64,000 nucleotides of DNA from DAOMNO01 sp035443885 (GTDB lineage Bacteria > Planctomycetota > Phycisphaerae > Phycisphaerales > SM1A02), in the NCBI GenBank assembly GCA_035443885.1, contig DAOMNO010000005.1:62001-126000 (forward strand), written 5' to 3'. Shown here piece by piece: positions 17,763-26,143 of this stretch. Within the stretch, counting starts at the first letter, position 1; every line of letters begins with the position of its first letter. Both the position numbers and the translations under genes were made by a program. A model generated the notes under the pieces. It did no database searches and was not told the DNA's origin. It saw nothing but the letters and a program-made list of their open reading frames with translations.

Positions 17763-18406
17763 TGTCGCTGCGCTCAGTCATGGACCTGCTGTTCGCCTCA
17801 TCCAACCCTCACAAGCTCGATGAAGTTCGCGCGGTGCTTGCGCCGCTGGGTGTGCGCGTTGCGGGCTTGGACGAACTCAACAGGGCGATCGAAGAACCTG
17901 TCGAGGATGGGGCGACATTTGAGGACAACGCTCGAATCAAAGCGATGGCGTATGCGCGAGAAAGCGGCAGGCTTTGCCTTGCGGATGATTCGGGCCTGGA
18001 AGTAGATGCGCTTGGCGGTCAGCCGGGGGTGCATTCAGCGCGTTACGCGGGTGTCGGCACGACGCGGGCAGAACGTGATCACGCGAACAACGCCAAGCTG
18101 CTTGCTGCACTGAGGGGCGTGCCGCAGCGCGAACGCACAGCACGGTTCGTGTGCGCGATGTGTCTGGCGGATGCTTCGGGTCGTGTATTGGCTGAAGCGC
18201 GTGGCGAGTTTGAAGGCGTCATCACCGATCAGCCGCGCGGAAGCAACGGATTCGGCTATGACCCTTTGCTGCTGCTGCCCGAAGAAGGCCGCACCAGCGC
18301 GGAGCTTTCACCAGAAGAGAAAAACGCGAGATCGCATCGTGGCGCGGCGGCGAGGTTGATCGCTCTCAAGCTGCGCGAAATCGGTTTGCTTCAGCGGGCG
18401 GAGTGA
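17762..18406 (+). CDS. rdgB: Non-canonical purine NTP pyrophosphatase (RdgB/HAM1)
   Basis: The 214-residue protein has the complete family signature: FASSNPHKLDEVRAVL, CLADDSGLEVDALGGQPGVH, GSNGFGYDPLLLLPEEGRT and SPEEKNARSHRGAA. The enzyme hydrolyses ITP, dITP and XTP to monophosphates and so cleans the nucleotide pool. The ATG at 17762 overlaps the queF stop; an ATG six codons later is an alternative. The 3' end overlaps the convergent methyltransferase-like gene by 16 bases. Confidence 0.95.
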   Translation: MSLRSVMDLLFASSNPHKLDEVRAVLAPLGVRVAGLDELNRAIEEPVEDGATFEDNARIKAMAYARESGRLCLADDSGLEVDALGGQPGVHSARYAGVGTTRAERDHANNAKLLAALRGVPQRERTARFVCAMCLADASGRVLAEARGEFEGVITDQPRGSNGFGYDPLLLLPEEGRTSAELSPEEKNARSHRGAAARLIALKLREIGLLQRAE

Positions 18407-19290
18407 GGTTCAAGGTATCGGCGGATCGCGCGGATGGTGTCAGGTGATGTGCCGCAGCACCCGCCGATGATGCTCGCGCCGGCGTCCACCCATCGCATCG
18501 CGTAGTCGGCGAACGTATCGGGCTTCGCAGCATCGGTTTCCCGCCACGTGCCGTCGTCTTCCAGCGAGCCGGTGTTGGCGTAGGCGATCAGGCGGGGTGA
18601 ATTCGGTTCGCTTCCCAGCAGTGAACGCATGAGGCGCAGGTTGCGCTCGACGGCAGCGGGGGGTATGCAGTTGACGCCGATCGCTGCCGCACCGCGCACA
18701 GTATCCAGCGCGTCAATGATGGTGTCGCCATCCAGTAGCACGCCCGGCGGACCGACGCTTTTCGTCAGGAAGCTGATGATCCATCGCCCCGGCGAAAGCT
18801 GCTGCGCGACTTCGGCAGCGGCAATCGCTTCACGCAGCGAACCGATTGTCTCAATCAGAATGAAATCGACCCCTGCATCAAGCAGCGCACGGATCATCGC
18901 TTCGTGTTCGTATGCACACACCTCTGCGCGCGGGGCGGCGTGCGGCGTGTAGCAATCTTCAAGCGGTGCGACCGAGCCGAACACCAGCGCATCGGTATTC
19001 ACGTCATCACGCGCTTCGCACGCCAGTTCCACCGCCAGTGCGGTCAGGCGCGACCATTCGTGCCCCAGGCCGACCTTCTCCAGCGTGCGGCGATGTGTGC
19101 GAAAGGTGCACGTGGTGATCGCGTCTGCGCCTGATTCCAGGTACTCGCGATGAACACGCCGAACGAGATCGGTTTTTTCGATGAGAGCGCGAGCAGTCCA
19201 GAGCGGAGGCGAGAGGTCCACGCCACGCCGGCCCAGTTCAGTGCCGGTTGCGCCGTCGAGCAGCAGGACGCCGTGCGCGGGCAGACCCAT
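18391..19290 (-). CDS. Homocysteine S-methyltransferase family protein
   Basis: The 299-residue protein begins with LLLDGATGTELGRRGVDL and ends with GASIIGGCCGTSPDTIRAI, the N-terminal and zinc-binding C-terminal signatures of this (betaine-)homocysteine methyltransferase family. A third zinc Cys is in IGVNCIPP. Members transfer a methyl group from S-methylmethionine, betaine or methyltetrahydrofolate to homocysteine; the donor cannot be told from the sequence. The domain matches stand-alone MmuM or the N-terminal module of MetH, without the folate or cobalamin domains. Confidence 0.88.
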   Translation of the reverse strand: MGLPAHGVLLLDGATGTELGRRGVDLSPPLWTARALIEKTDLVRRVHREYLESGADAITTCTFRTHRRTLEKVGLGHEWSRLTALAVELACEARDDVNTDALVFGSVAPLEDCYTPHAAPRAEVCAYEHEAMIRALLDAGVDFILIETIGSLREAIAAAEVAQQLSPGRWIISFLTKSVGPPGVLLDGDTIIDALDTVRGAAAIGVNCIPPAAVERNLRLMRSLLGSEPNSPRLIAYANTGSLEDDGTWRETDAAKPDTFADYAMRWVDAGASIIGGCCGTSPDTIRAIRRYLEPHSAR

Positions 19291-19508
19291 GGATGAAAGG
19301 ATACTTCCACTCTTTGCGAGGAAAAGGCAAAGGTCCGGAAATCGACCGAAGCGGGTCGGAAAGCGGCCTCAAACGGTTCCATAGCATGAACTTATCGGCA
19401 TCACACGGGACAGGTGAGCCGATCCGCGCGACCGGTATAAATGGCCCTGCGGGGGTCGTGAATGAAGAAGAAGTTGAACTTTTACGCGCGCCAAGCGCGT
19501 TTGCGGTC

Positions 19509-19514
19509 TATAAT
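19509..19514 (+). promoter_or_regulatory. TATAAT box upstream of candidate RNA
   Basis: A perfect TATAAT lies about 7 bases before the proposed 5' end of the candidate RNA. No good -35 hexamer is present at 16-18 bases; TTGAAC at 19474 is 29 bases away. A 6-bp inverted repeat (ACGCGC/GCGCGT, 19484-19500) sits just upstream and could be an operator. Confidence 0.35.
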
Positions 19515-19520
19515 GAGGTA

Positions 19521-19710
19521 TCAGCTACGACGATGCTTGGCGTCATAAAGCCGAGCCGACTGGATGGGAGTTGACCTCGAAGAACACAACGCCAGAACCG
19601 CGGCACGGTTGATTTGGGCATACACGCCCGCAGCCCCAACGGTTTACCAGTCGATCTATTCGCCCCCCTACTTGCCTCGTCTCGGCGTTCGAGCGAGGCT
19701 TCTTATTTTT
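19521..19710 (+). ncRNA. Candidate free-standing structured RNA (about 190 nt)
   Basis: The region between two minus-strand genes has no supported plus-strand gene, yet shows ordered inverted repeats ending in a plus-strand terminator. These are a hairpin CTTGGC/GCCGAG (19536-19541 with 19550-19555), then a long-range helix CGACTGG/CCAGTCG (19557-19563 with 19647-19653) enclosing hairpins AACCG/CGGTT (19596-19610) and GGGC/GCCC (19616-19629), then the terminator stem. A TATAAT box is placed correctly upstream. No coding gene follows on this strand, so it is not a leader. The pattern does not match tmRNA, SRP RNA or RNase P motifs that I know; 6S RNA has similar length but a different fold. 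The 5' end is inferred from the TATAAT box. Confidence 0.4.
19674..19710 (+). terminator. Rho-independent terminator of the candidate RNA
   Basis: The stem GCCTCG-(T)-CTCG (19674-19684, one bulged T) pairs with CGAG-CGAGGC (19690-19699) around the loop GCGTT, and is followed by TTCTTATTTTT. The T-tract is on the plus strand only, so it cannot serve the minus-strand lpxD-like gene that ends at 19719. Confidence 0.75.
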
Positions 19711-19718
19711 GGGGACTT

Positions 19719-20798
19719 TTAATCCGGCTGATCGGCGGACCGAAGCAGGTTCAGTTCGCGCTCGAGCTGCTTGACGCGCTTAGAGAGTTCGTAAAGTTCC
19801 ATCGCAGCGAGTGCGTTGCGCTTGGCGATATCAGCAGGTTGTGCGGGAACGCCGCCGACTTTCGACCCAGCGGGCACATCACGCGCGATAGCGGTTCTGG
19901 CCATGGCCTGCACGCCGTCGCCGATTTTGAGGTGCCCGGTTACGCCCACCTGCCCGCCGAGGACGACATAGTCGCCTACTTCAACAGAGCCGGAGATGCC
20001 GACGAACGAGACAAACAGGCAGTGTGCGCCGATGCGCGAGCCGTGCCCGATGGAGATGAGGTCTGCAAACTTGGTGCCGCGTCCGATGCGCGTTTCACCC
20101 ATCGCAGCACGTTCGATGGCGCAACCAGCACCGAGTTCCACATCGTCTTCAATGACCACGATGCCCGCCTGGGGAATCTTGTGATGCGCTCCCTTGTGGG
20201 TGGCGTAGCCGAATCCGTCCTGCCCGATCACCGTGCTGGAGTGCAGCGTAACGCGTTGGCCAAGCACGCAATGGTCATAGATGGTGACGTTGGGGAAGAT
20301 GATGCAGTCATCGCCCAGCGTGGTATGCGGGCCGATGTACGCGCCGGGATAGATGACGCAGTTGCAGCCGACGACCGCGCCGACTTCCACAACTGCGTGT
20401 GGGTGTATGCGCGTTCCCTCGCCGATGCTCGCTTCAGGATGCACCGTAGCAAGCGAACTGATGACCGCGCCTGGGTGCGCCGCATCATCGCGAATCGCGC
20501 CCAACGGCTCAGGGTGGGCACGATGGCCATGCAGCACAATCATCGCGTTGCGGAAAGCGAAGTATGGATCGCTGGATCGCAGTACCGCGACATTGGCGGG
20601 GCATTCAGCGGTTTCGCTCACGAGCACAGCGGTCGCGCGTGTGCCGCTCAAATGTTTGGCGTACTTGACGTTGGCCAGAAAGGCGACTTCACCCGGCCCG
20701 GCCTTATCGAGTGGCGCACATCCATGCACCACGGCATCGGGATCACCCTCAAGCGTGGCCCCTATTCGTACAGCAAGCTCTCGCAGCGTCATGTGCAT
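19719..20798 (-). CDS. lpxD: LpxD-like UDP-3-O-acylglucosamine N-acyltransferase paralogue
   Basis: The 359-residue protein has the LpxD N-terminal domain (LRELAVRIGATLEGDPD...VAFLANVKYAKHL), a left-handed beta-helix of hexapeptide repeats (for example VVGCNCVIYPGAYIGPHTTL) and the LpxD core GQDGFGYAT...IPQAGIVVIEDDVELGAGC. The expected catalytic His lies in DLISIGHGSRIG. LpxD adds the second acyl chain in lipid A synthesis. A second, more canonical LpxD is encoded at 24969-26012, so this copy may use another acyl donor or acceptor. Two close starts are possible (20798 or 20792). It is divergent from bamA. Confidence 0.85.
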   Translation of the reverse strand: MHMTLRELAVRIGATLEGDPDAVVHGCAPLDKAGPGEVAFLANVKYAKHLSGTRATAVLVSETAECPANVAVLRSSDPYFAFRNAMIVLHGHRAHPEPLGAIRDDAAHPGAVISSLATVHPEASIGEGTRIHPHAVVEVGAVVGCNCVIYPGAYIGPHTTLGDDCIIFPNVTIYDHCVLGQRVTLHSSTVIGQDGFGYATHKGAHHKIPQAGIVVIEDDVELGAGCAIERAAMGETRIGRGTKFADLISIGHGSRIGAHCLFVSFVGISGSVEVGDYVVLGGQVGVTGHLKIGDGVQAMARTAIARDVPAGSKVGGVPAQPADIAKRNALAAMELYELSKRVKQLERELNLLRSADQPD

Positions 20799-20903
20799 CG
20801 GCGGATGCGTCAAACTAGCCCGTCGGTGAGAAAACGTCAAAGGCACCGGCCGAATCGCTGATACTGGCAGCCTGAACGCCCCCCCGTTATGCTTCGCTAA
20901 CTC

Positions 20904-23348
20904 ATGCCCCGACCGATCCTGTGGATTCGCTTCCTGCTGCTTCTCGGCCTGTTTGTCGCGTTGGCGAATCCGGCGTTGGGGCAGGTTGCGCGTGCGCAGG
21001 CGGATCTTGCCGACCGCCCCATCAGCGCGGTGGACGTGGTGGGCCTGAAGCGAGTGAGCGAGCAACTGATCCGTAACAACATCCGCGCCGCGGTGGGCGA
21101 TCCCTACGACGCAGAAGTCAGCCGAACCGACGTGGCCCGGCTGTATCAGCTCGGCGCGTTCCAGTACGTAACCGCTGAGGCGGAACTGCAGCTCGACGGT
21201 AGCGTGCGGGTCATCTACACCATTACTGAACAACCGGTCATCGCAGAGGTGCAGGTTGTCGGCAACACGCTGATTTCCGATCAGGAACTGCGCGGCGTGG
21301 TGGGCGTCGTGCGAGGCGGGCCGCGAGATGACTACCTCATCGAAAACGCCCGGCGAGCCATTGAGAACCGCTATCGTCAGCGGGGGCACTACCTCGTTTC
21401 CGTCGCGGTGGACTCAACAGAACTCGACAGCGCGGGGCTGCTCATCTTTCGCGTGATGGAAGGCCCGCGAGTCCGCGTCCGCGCGATCGAGTTTCAGGGC
21501 AACACCGCGTTTCAGGACCGCAAACTGCTCGGCGAGATTCGCACACGCACGGCCATCTTCCTCTTTCGGCGCGGCCAACTCGACGAGGACATGCTCCTCG
21601 AAGATGTCGCCAAGCTAGACCGTTTCTATCGTGACCGAGGCTATCTGGAAGTGCGCGTCGATCGCGAGATTCAGCTCAGCCCGGACAATAAGGAAGCGAA
21701 GGTTGTCTTCAGGATTTCCGAGGGACCGATCTACACGCTGCGTTCGCTGCGCGTCATCAACTACCAGACCGGCGGAGCGCCGGAAGTGTTCACGCCTGAC
21801 CAGCTTCTCGCGTTGATGGAGATTCGGCCCGGCGATGTGTATTCAGGCGACCGCATCCGCAACTCGATCGCAGCGATTGAAGATGCGTACGGCCGCATCG
21901 GCCGCGCGAATGTGCGCATGGAAGCGAGGGAGCCGATCCGCGTCGGTCCGCAGCCGGAAGTTGATCTGCTGCTGGAGATTGACGAGGGCATGCCCACGAC
22001 CGTCGGACTTGTTCACGTGCAGGGCAATCTGGTGACGCAGGACAAGGTTGTTCGTCGCGAGCTTCGCGGCATTGAGCAGGGCCGTCCGCTGGATGCCACG
22101 GATATCGAACGCTCCAAACGCCGCCTGCTGGACACGCGGCACTTCAACGATGTGCGCATCACGCTGCTGGACCCGGAAGATGACGATGAGGGCATGGATG
22201 GCGAGGGATTGACCGAGTCTGAACTGGAGCAGCGCCGCAGGCTTTCGCCGAAGGTGCGCGACGTGCTGGTTGAGGTGAAGGAGCGCAACACGGGTTCGCT
22301 CAACTTCGGCGTGGCGGTCGGTTCAGATTCTGGCGTGTTCGGCGAGTTTTCGCTGAATCAGACCAACTTCGACATTGCGGACTTCCCCGCGTCGTGGGGC
22401 GATCTCTTCCGCGGCAAGGCGTTTCGTGGTGCGGGACAGTCATTCAACATGACGTTCCGCCCCGGCAACGAAATCTTTGAGTACTCGATGAGCTTCTTCG
22501 AACCGAAGCTGTTTGACACCGATTACTCGCTTCGCATCGGCGGCGCATTCAATCAGCGGTTCTATCGCGAGTTTGATGAAGAACGCATCACCGGCAGCTT
22601 CGCGCTCGGTCGCCAGCTTGGCGACTATTGGGAGATCGCCTTGCGCGGGCGCGGCGAGCGCGTGTCGTTCACCGCGATCGACCGCAGTGCACCGACAGAG
22701 TTCTTCCTTGATCGCGGGCCGGATGTCATCACATCGCTCGGCGTGGGCCTGACGCGAACGACCATCGCGACGCTGACTCGGCCCGGACGAGGCAGCCGCT
22801 TCCAGATCGGCTTCGATCGCGTCGGTGCGATGGGCGGTGACTTCAACTACAACATGGTTACGGCGGACTACACCGTCTTCATGACCATTTCCGAAGACTT
22901 CCTTGGCCGCAAAACCACGCTGCGACTCAATACAGACATCGGCTACCAGTTCGGTGGCGATCGCGTGCCGACGTATGAGCGGTTTTATCGCGGTGGCCGA
23001 TCATTCCGTGGATTCAAGTATCGCACCATCAGCCCGAAGGGAATTCGAAACGACAACGGTCTTCCCAGCCGCGAAGGCGTAGGCGGCACGTGGATGTTCT
23101 TTGCGGGCGCGCAGTATGAGTTCCCGATCTTCGGCGAGATGGTAACGGGCGTGTTCTTCATGGACACAGGCACGGTAACCAGCAAGGTCGGCTTTGACGA
23201 TTACCGCGTTTCGATCGGCACCGGCATTCGACTCTATATCCCGCAGCTTGGCCCGGTGCCCATCGCGTTCGACTTCGGTTTCCCGGTGCTCAAGCAGTCG
23301 CGGGATGAAAAGCAACTGTTGACCTTCAGCGCGGAATTGCCTTTCTGA
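20904..23348 (+). CDS. bamA: BamA outer-membrane protein assembly factor
   Basis: The 814-residue protein has a signal peptide (IRFLLLLGLFVALANPALGQ), then about five POTRA domains recognisable by recurrent strand-turn motifs (ISAVDVVGLKRVSEQLIRN, IAEVQVVGNTLISDQELRG, VRAIEFQGNTAFQDRKLLG, and VGLVHVQGNLVTQDKVVRR as the last). A 16-strand Omp85 barrel begins near residue 465 and includes the conserved loop motif GGRSFRGF; the chain ends with an aromatic residue (AELPF). BamA inserts beta-barrel proteins into the outer membrane. The two skp-like genes and lpx genes downstream make this an envelope-assembly operon. This is direct evidence of a true outer membrane in this organism. Confidence 0.95.
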   Translation: MPRPILWIRFLLLLGLFVALANPALGQVARAQADLADRPISAVDVVGLKRVSEQLIRNNIRAAVGDPYDAEVSRTDVARLYQLGAFQYVTAEAELQLDGSVRVIYTITEQPVIAEVQVVGNTLISDQELRGVVGVVRGGPRDDYLIENARRAIENRYRQRGHYLVSVAVDSTELDSAGLLIFRVMEGPRVRVRAIEFQGNTAFQDRKLLGEIRTRTAIFLFRRGQLDEDMLLEDVAKLDRFYRDRGYLEVRVDREIQLSPDNKEAKVVFRISEGPIYTLRSLRVINYQTGGAPEVFTPDQLLALMEIRPGDVYSGDRIRNSIAAIEDAYGRIGRANVRMEAREPIRVGPQPEVDLLLEIDEGMPTTVGLVHVQGNLVTQDKVVRRELRGIEQGRPLDATDIERSKRRLLDTRHFNDVRITLLDPEDDDEGMDGEGLTESELEQRRRLSPKVRDVLVEVKERNTGSLNFGVAVGSDSGVFGEFSLNQTNFDIADFPASWGDLFRGKAFRGAGQSFNMTFRPGNEIFEYSMSFFEPKLFDTDYSLRIGGAFNQRFYREFDEERITGSFALGRQLGDYWEIALRGRGERVSFTAIDRSAPTEFFLDRGPDVITSLGVGLTRTTIATLTRPGRGSRFQIGFDRVGAMGGDFNYNMVTADYTVFMTISEDFLGRKTTLRLNTDIGYQFGGDRVPTYERFYRGGRSFRGFKYRTISPKGIRNDNGLPSREGVGGTWMFFAGAQYEFPIFGEMVTGVFFMDTGTVTSKVGFDDYRVSIGTGIRLYIPQLGPVPIAFDFGFPVLKQSRDEKQLLTFSAELPF

Positions 23349-23600
23349 GCGAGTTTCAAGTTTGAAATGGGGATGTGGGCGGAATCATTCACGCCGAACT
23401 GTGTCCATACGCCGCGTGCCGGTGCGCGCCGGCTTCAATGCTGAATATCCCTCTCCAGACTATGATGGTGTGTTGATTTGTTTGGGACTGCGTGCGGCCC
23501 GCATCAAGGCGGCAGTCCAGTCAGCGACGTTCCGGCGTGCATCAACGGGCGTCGTTCAATCCACGACTCTTTAGCGACCCTTGTCTCAAGGAATCACGAT

Positions 23601-24269
23601 ATGAACCTGATCCAGAAGCACATGACCGTTTCAGCATTCATCCTCATCGCAGTGCTGATGTCCATTATCGCGTATCAGGCCGGCGGGCAGTCGTCTTCCG
23701 GCACTGCGGCGCAGCCGGCGCGAACCGCTACGGTGGTAACAGTGAACCTGAACGCTGTGCTGGAAGGCCTCGCCCAGCGGAGTGATGCGGAAAGCAAGAT
23801 GCGAGCGATGGGCCAGCGCATGATTGACGAGCGCGAGCGTCGCCAGGCGCATGTGGAATCGCTTCGCGATCAACTGGTGGAGCTGAACAAGGCTCGCCAG
23901 CCGAGCGCGCCGCCCACGGAAGCGGAAATGGAACTCGGCGCGAAGCTGGAATGGGAGATGCTCAGCTTCCAGGCGTGGGCGCAAGGCGCGACGGAGCGTC
24001 TTGACATTGAGCAGGCGCTGCTGCTGCAGGATTTGTATCGCGCCATTCGCATTGCTGCGGAAGACATGGCGAAAGCCAATGGCTATGACCTTGTGTTGAC
24101 AGACGATTCGCGAGGCGAACTGACGAACGATCCCACATCGAACCTGAGCAATCAGGATCAGGTGAGGCAGCAGATCGCCGCCCGCAAGATTTTGTACGCC
24201 GGGCCGCGCATCGACATCACCAACGATCTCATCGCTCGCATGAACAACCAATACCGAGCCGGACGGTGA
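23601..24269 (+). CDS. OmpH/Skp-family periplasmic chaperone (first copy)
   Basis: The 222-residue protein has an N-terminal membrane anchor or signal (HMTVSAFILIAVLMSIIAYQ), then the Skp-like pattern of a first beta-strand (TVVTVNLNAVLEGLAQRSDA) and long charged alpha-helices, and a final strand region (GYDLVLTDDSRGEL...ARKILYAGPRIDITNDLIARMN). Skp trimers hold unfolded outer-membrane proteins for BamA. The ATG at 23601 is preceded by AAGGA and starts the hydrophobic segment. The 252 bases between bamA and this gene hold no other supported gene. It lacks an obvious signal-peptidase site, so it may stay membrane-anchored. Confidence 0.82.
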   Translation: MNLIQKHMTVSAFILIAVLMSIIAYQAGGQSSSGTAAQPARTATVVTVNLNAVLEGLAQRSDAESKMRAMGQRMIDERERRQAHVESLRDQLVELNKARQPSAPPTEAEMELGAKLEWEMLSFQAWAQGATERLDIEQALLLQDLYRAIRIAAEDMAKANGYDLVLTDDSRGELTNDPTSNLSNQDQVRQQIAARKILYAGPRIDITNDLIARMNNQYRAGR

Positions 24270-24333
24270 TTTGCTTCGACTGAAGTGAATCGCATTTTGT
24301 GCTCGACAGGCATTCTCACGGAGTATTTGAACC

Positions 24334-24957
24334 ATGACCATTCGTAAATCGCTGATTAACTGGCCCGCGATCGTGCTTGCTGTGGCCTTCTGTGCGCTGG
24401 CCGGCTATCAGACGATGGCCATGCGCGAACTGGCGCGTTTGCAGCCCGCCGTGGTCGCCACGGTGGATATTGAGCGGGTTTTTGCGCAAATCGAAGAGCG
24501 CGTCGCTGCGGAAGGCACGTTGGATACCGTCCGTCAGCAGGCCCGAAGCGAAACGGAAGCCAAAGCCAGGGCACTGCGCGCTTTGGAAGAAGAATTGGAG
24601 CTTCACCCGACGACAAGCGACAAGTATCAGGAGATTCTTGAAAGACTGTCGCTGCAGGCGCATGACTACCGCGCGTTCGTTGAGTTCTCACGCCGCAAGA
24701 TCGAATTCGAGGAAGCCCAGACGCTCCGTCGCATCTACGGCAGCATCAAAGCCGCCATTCGCGATGAAGCATCAAGCAATGGCTACGACATCGTGTTCGT
24801 CAATGATTCGCTCGGCGAAGTGCCCATGGCAGATGTGGCGGAAACCAGCCGACAGATCTCCGCGCGGCGCATGCTCTACACGAATCCGGCACTGGACATT
24901 ACCGATGCCATCGTGGCGCGCATGAACGCAGCATTCAAGGCCGGCGCGGGTCGCTGA
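24334..24957 (+). CDS. OmpH/Skp-family periplasmic chaperone (second copy)
   Basis: The 207-residue protein is a diverged tandem paralogue of the preceding gene. It has an N-terminal hydrophobic segment (WPAIVLAVAFCALAGYQTMA), the strand VVATVDIERVFAQIEERVAA, a coiled-coil region of about 100 residues rich in Glu, Arg and Ala, and the shared C-terminal pattern NGYDIVFVNDSLGE...ARRMLYTNPALDITDAIVARMN. Tandem Skp genes could form hetero-oligomers. It ends 11 bases before lpxD, in line with a single transcript. Confidence 0.82.
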   Translation: MTIRKSLINWPAIVLAVAFCALAGYQTMAMRELARLQPAVVATVDIERVFAQIEERVAAEGTLDTVRQQARSETEAKARALRALEEELELHPTTSDKYQEILERLSLQAHDYRAFVEFSRRKIEFEEAQTLRRIYGSIKAAIRDEASSNGYDIVFVNDSLGEVPMADVAETSRQISARRMLYTNPALDITDAIVARMNAAFKAGAGR

Positions 24958-24968
24958 TTCATCTTGTC

Positions 24969-26012
24969 ATGAGCGATGGACTGCAGCGACATACCGCCGC
25001 GTCGATCGCCGCGCAGCTTGGGGGCGAGCTGCGCGGCTGTGGCGATGTGCGCATCACCGGCGTCGCAGCGATTGACGAGGCTGCAACTGGCGACATCACG
25101 TTCATCGCGGATGGCACCCATGCACACCGATGGGCTGCCTCTCGCGCTTCGGCTGCGGTGGTGTCTCGCGGCATTGCTGTGGCGGGCCATGATGAATCAA
25201 CGCGCGCCTTGATTGAGGTTGACGATGCACAGATCGGGCTGATGCGTCTGCTGGACTTGTTCAGCCCGCCGCCTTCATTGCCGGACGAGGGCATTCATCC
25301 CACCGCGTATGTTCACCCACAGGCGAAGATCGGGCAGAATGTCCGCATCGGTGCGCATGTGAGCATTGAGCGAGGCGCAGTCATCGGCGATGGCGTCGTG
25401 CTTCACGCTGGCGTGCGCGTGTACGAAGGCGCGATCATCGGCGAGGGGAGCGAACTGCACGCCAACAGTGTCATCCGCGAGCGATGCATCATCGGAAAGC
25501 GCGTTCTGCTTCACCAAGGCGTTTCCATCGGCGGCGACGGCTTCGGCTATCGTCCTTCGCCGGTGCGCGGGCAGGGTTTGCTCAAAATGCCTCACATTGG
25601 CAACGTAATCATCGAAGATGATGTTGAGATCGGCTCCAATTCATGCGTCGATCGCGGCAAGTTCCGCGCGACGGTCATCGGAGCGGGAACGAAAATCGAC
25701 AACCTCGTGCAGATCGCCCACAACTGTGTTATCGGGCGTTCATGTGTGATTGCTGGCTTGAATGGCCTTGCCGGATCGGTAACCGTAGGCGATTGGGTGC
25801 AGATCGGGGCGCAATCAGGCATCGCAGAGGGGCTTACGATCGGTACGGGAGCGAAGATTGGGGCACGATCCGGCGTGATGCGAGATGTGCCGCCCGGCGT
25901 AACGGTCATCGGCGTCATCCCTGCGGAAGAAGGTCGTCAAGTATTGCGTCAGGCTGTCAGCCTGCGTAAACTGCCTGAATTGATCCGGCGGTTTGAGAAA
26001 GGGCAGGGCTGA
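24969..26012 (+). CDS. lpxD: LpxD, UDP-3-O-acylglucosamine N-acyltransferase (canonical copy)
   Basis: The 347-residue protein has the N-terminal uridine-binding domain (TAASIAAQLGGELRGCGDVR...ITFIADGTHAHR), hexapeptide repeats of the left-handed helix, the core GGDGFGYRPSP...MPHIGNVIIEDDVEIGSNSC, and the catalytic-His motif NLVQIAHNCVIG. The C-terminal helix (LRKLPELIRRFEK) fits LpxD trimers. It adds the N-linked acyl chain to UDP-3-O-acyl-glucosamine. Its place between the skp genes and lpxC-fabZ matches the gene order known from many Gram-negative genomes. Confidence 0.93.
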   Translation: MSDGLQRHTAASIAAQLGGELRGCGDVRITGVAAIDEAATGDITFIADGTHAHRWAASRASAAVVSRGIAVAGHDESTRALIEVDDAQIGLMRLLDLFSPPPSLPDEGIHPTAYVHPQAKIGQNVRIGAHVSIERGAVIGDGVVLHAGVRVYEGAIIGEGSELHANSVIRERCIIGKRVLLHQGVSIGGDGFGYRPSPVRGQGLLKMPHIGNVIIEDDVEIGSNSCVDRGKFRATVIGAGTKIDNLVQIAHNCVIGRSCVIAGLNGLAGSVTVGDWVQIGAQSGIAEGLTIGTGAKIGARSGVMRDVPPGVTVIGVIPAEEGRQVLRQAVSLRKLPELIRRFEKGQG

Positions 26013-26143
26013 CGAACTCTGCGGCAGGCCCGCATCACCGTGCTGCGCACCATTGCGGCTGTCTCGCTGCCCCTCGCCCCGCCTGCCGCCTCTGCCTTTA
26101 TTCTTCGCTGCGCCCTGTCGGTGCGGCTTCTGCCCCTCGTGTT

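Noticed and set aside
19386..19574. A 62-codon plus-strand ORF before the candidate RNA
   Set aside because: No ribosome binding site, no recognisable sequence, and it overlaps the TATAAT box and the 5' part of the structured region.
19521..19710. Assignment of the candidate RNA to 6S, SRP RNA, RNase P or tmRNA
   Set aside because: Length is similar to 6S, but the branched fold differs, and the conserved motifs of the others (for example the GGAA tetraloop region of SRP RNA or GAGGAAAGTCC of RNase P) are missing.
19614..20861. A 415-codon plus-strand frame opposite the lpxD-like gene
   Set aside because: The minus-strand frame has a full LpxD signature; the plus frame has none and is a complement of its codons.
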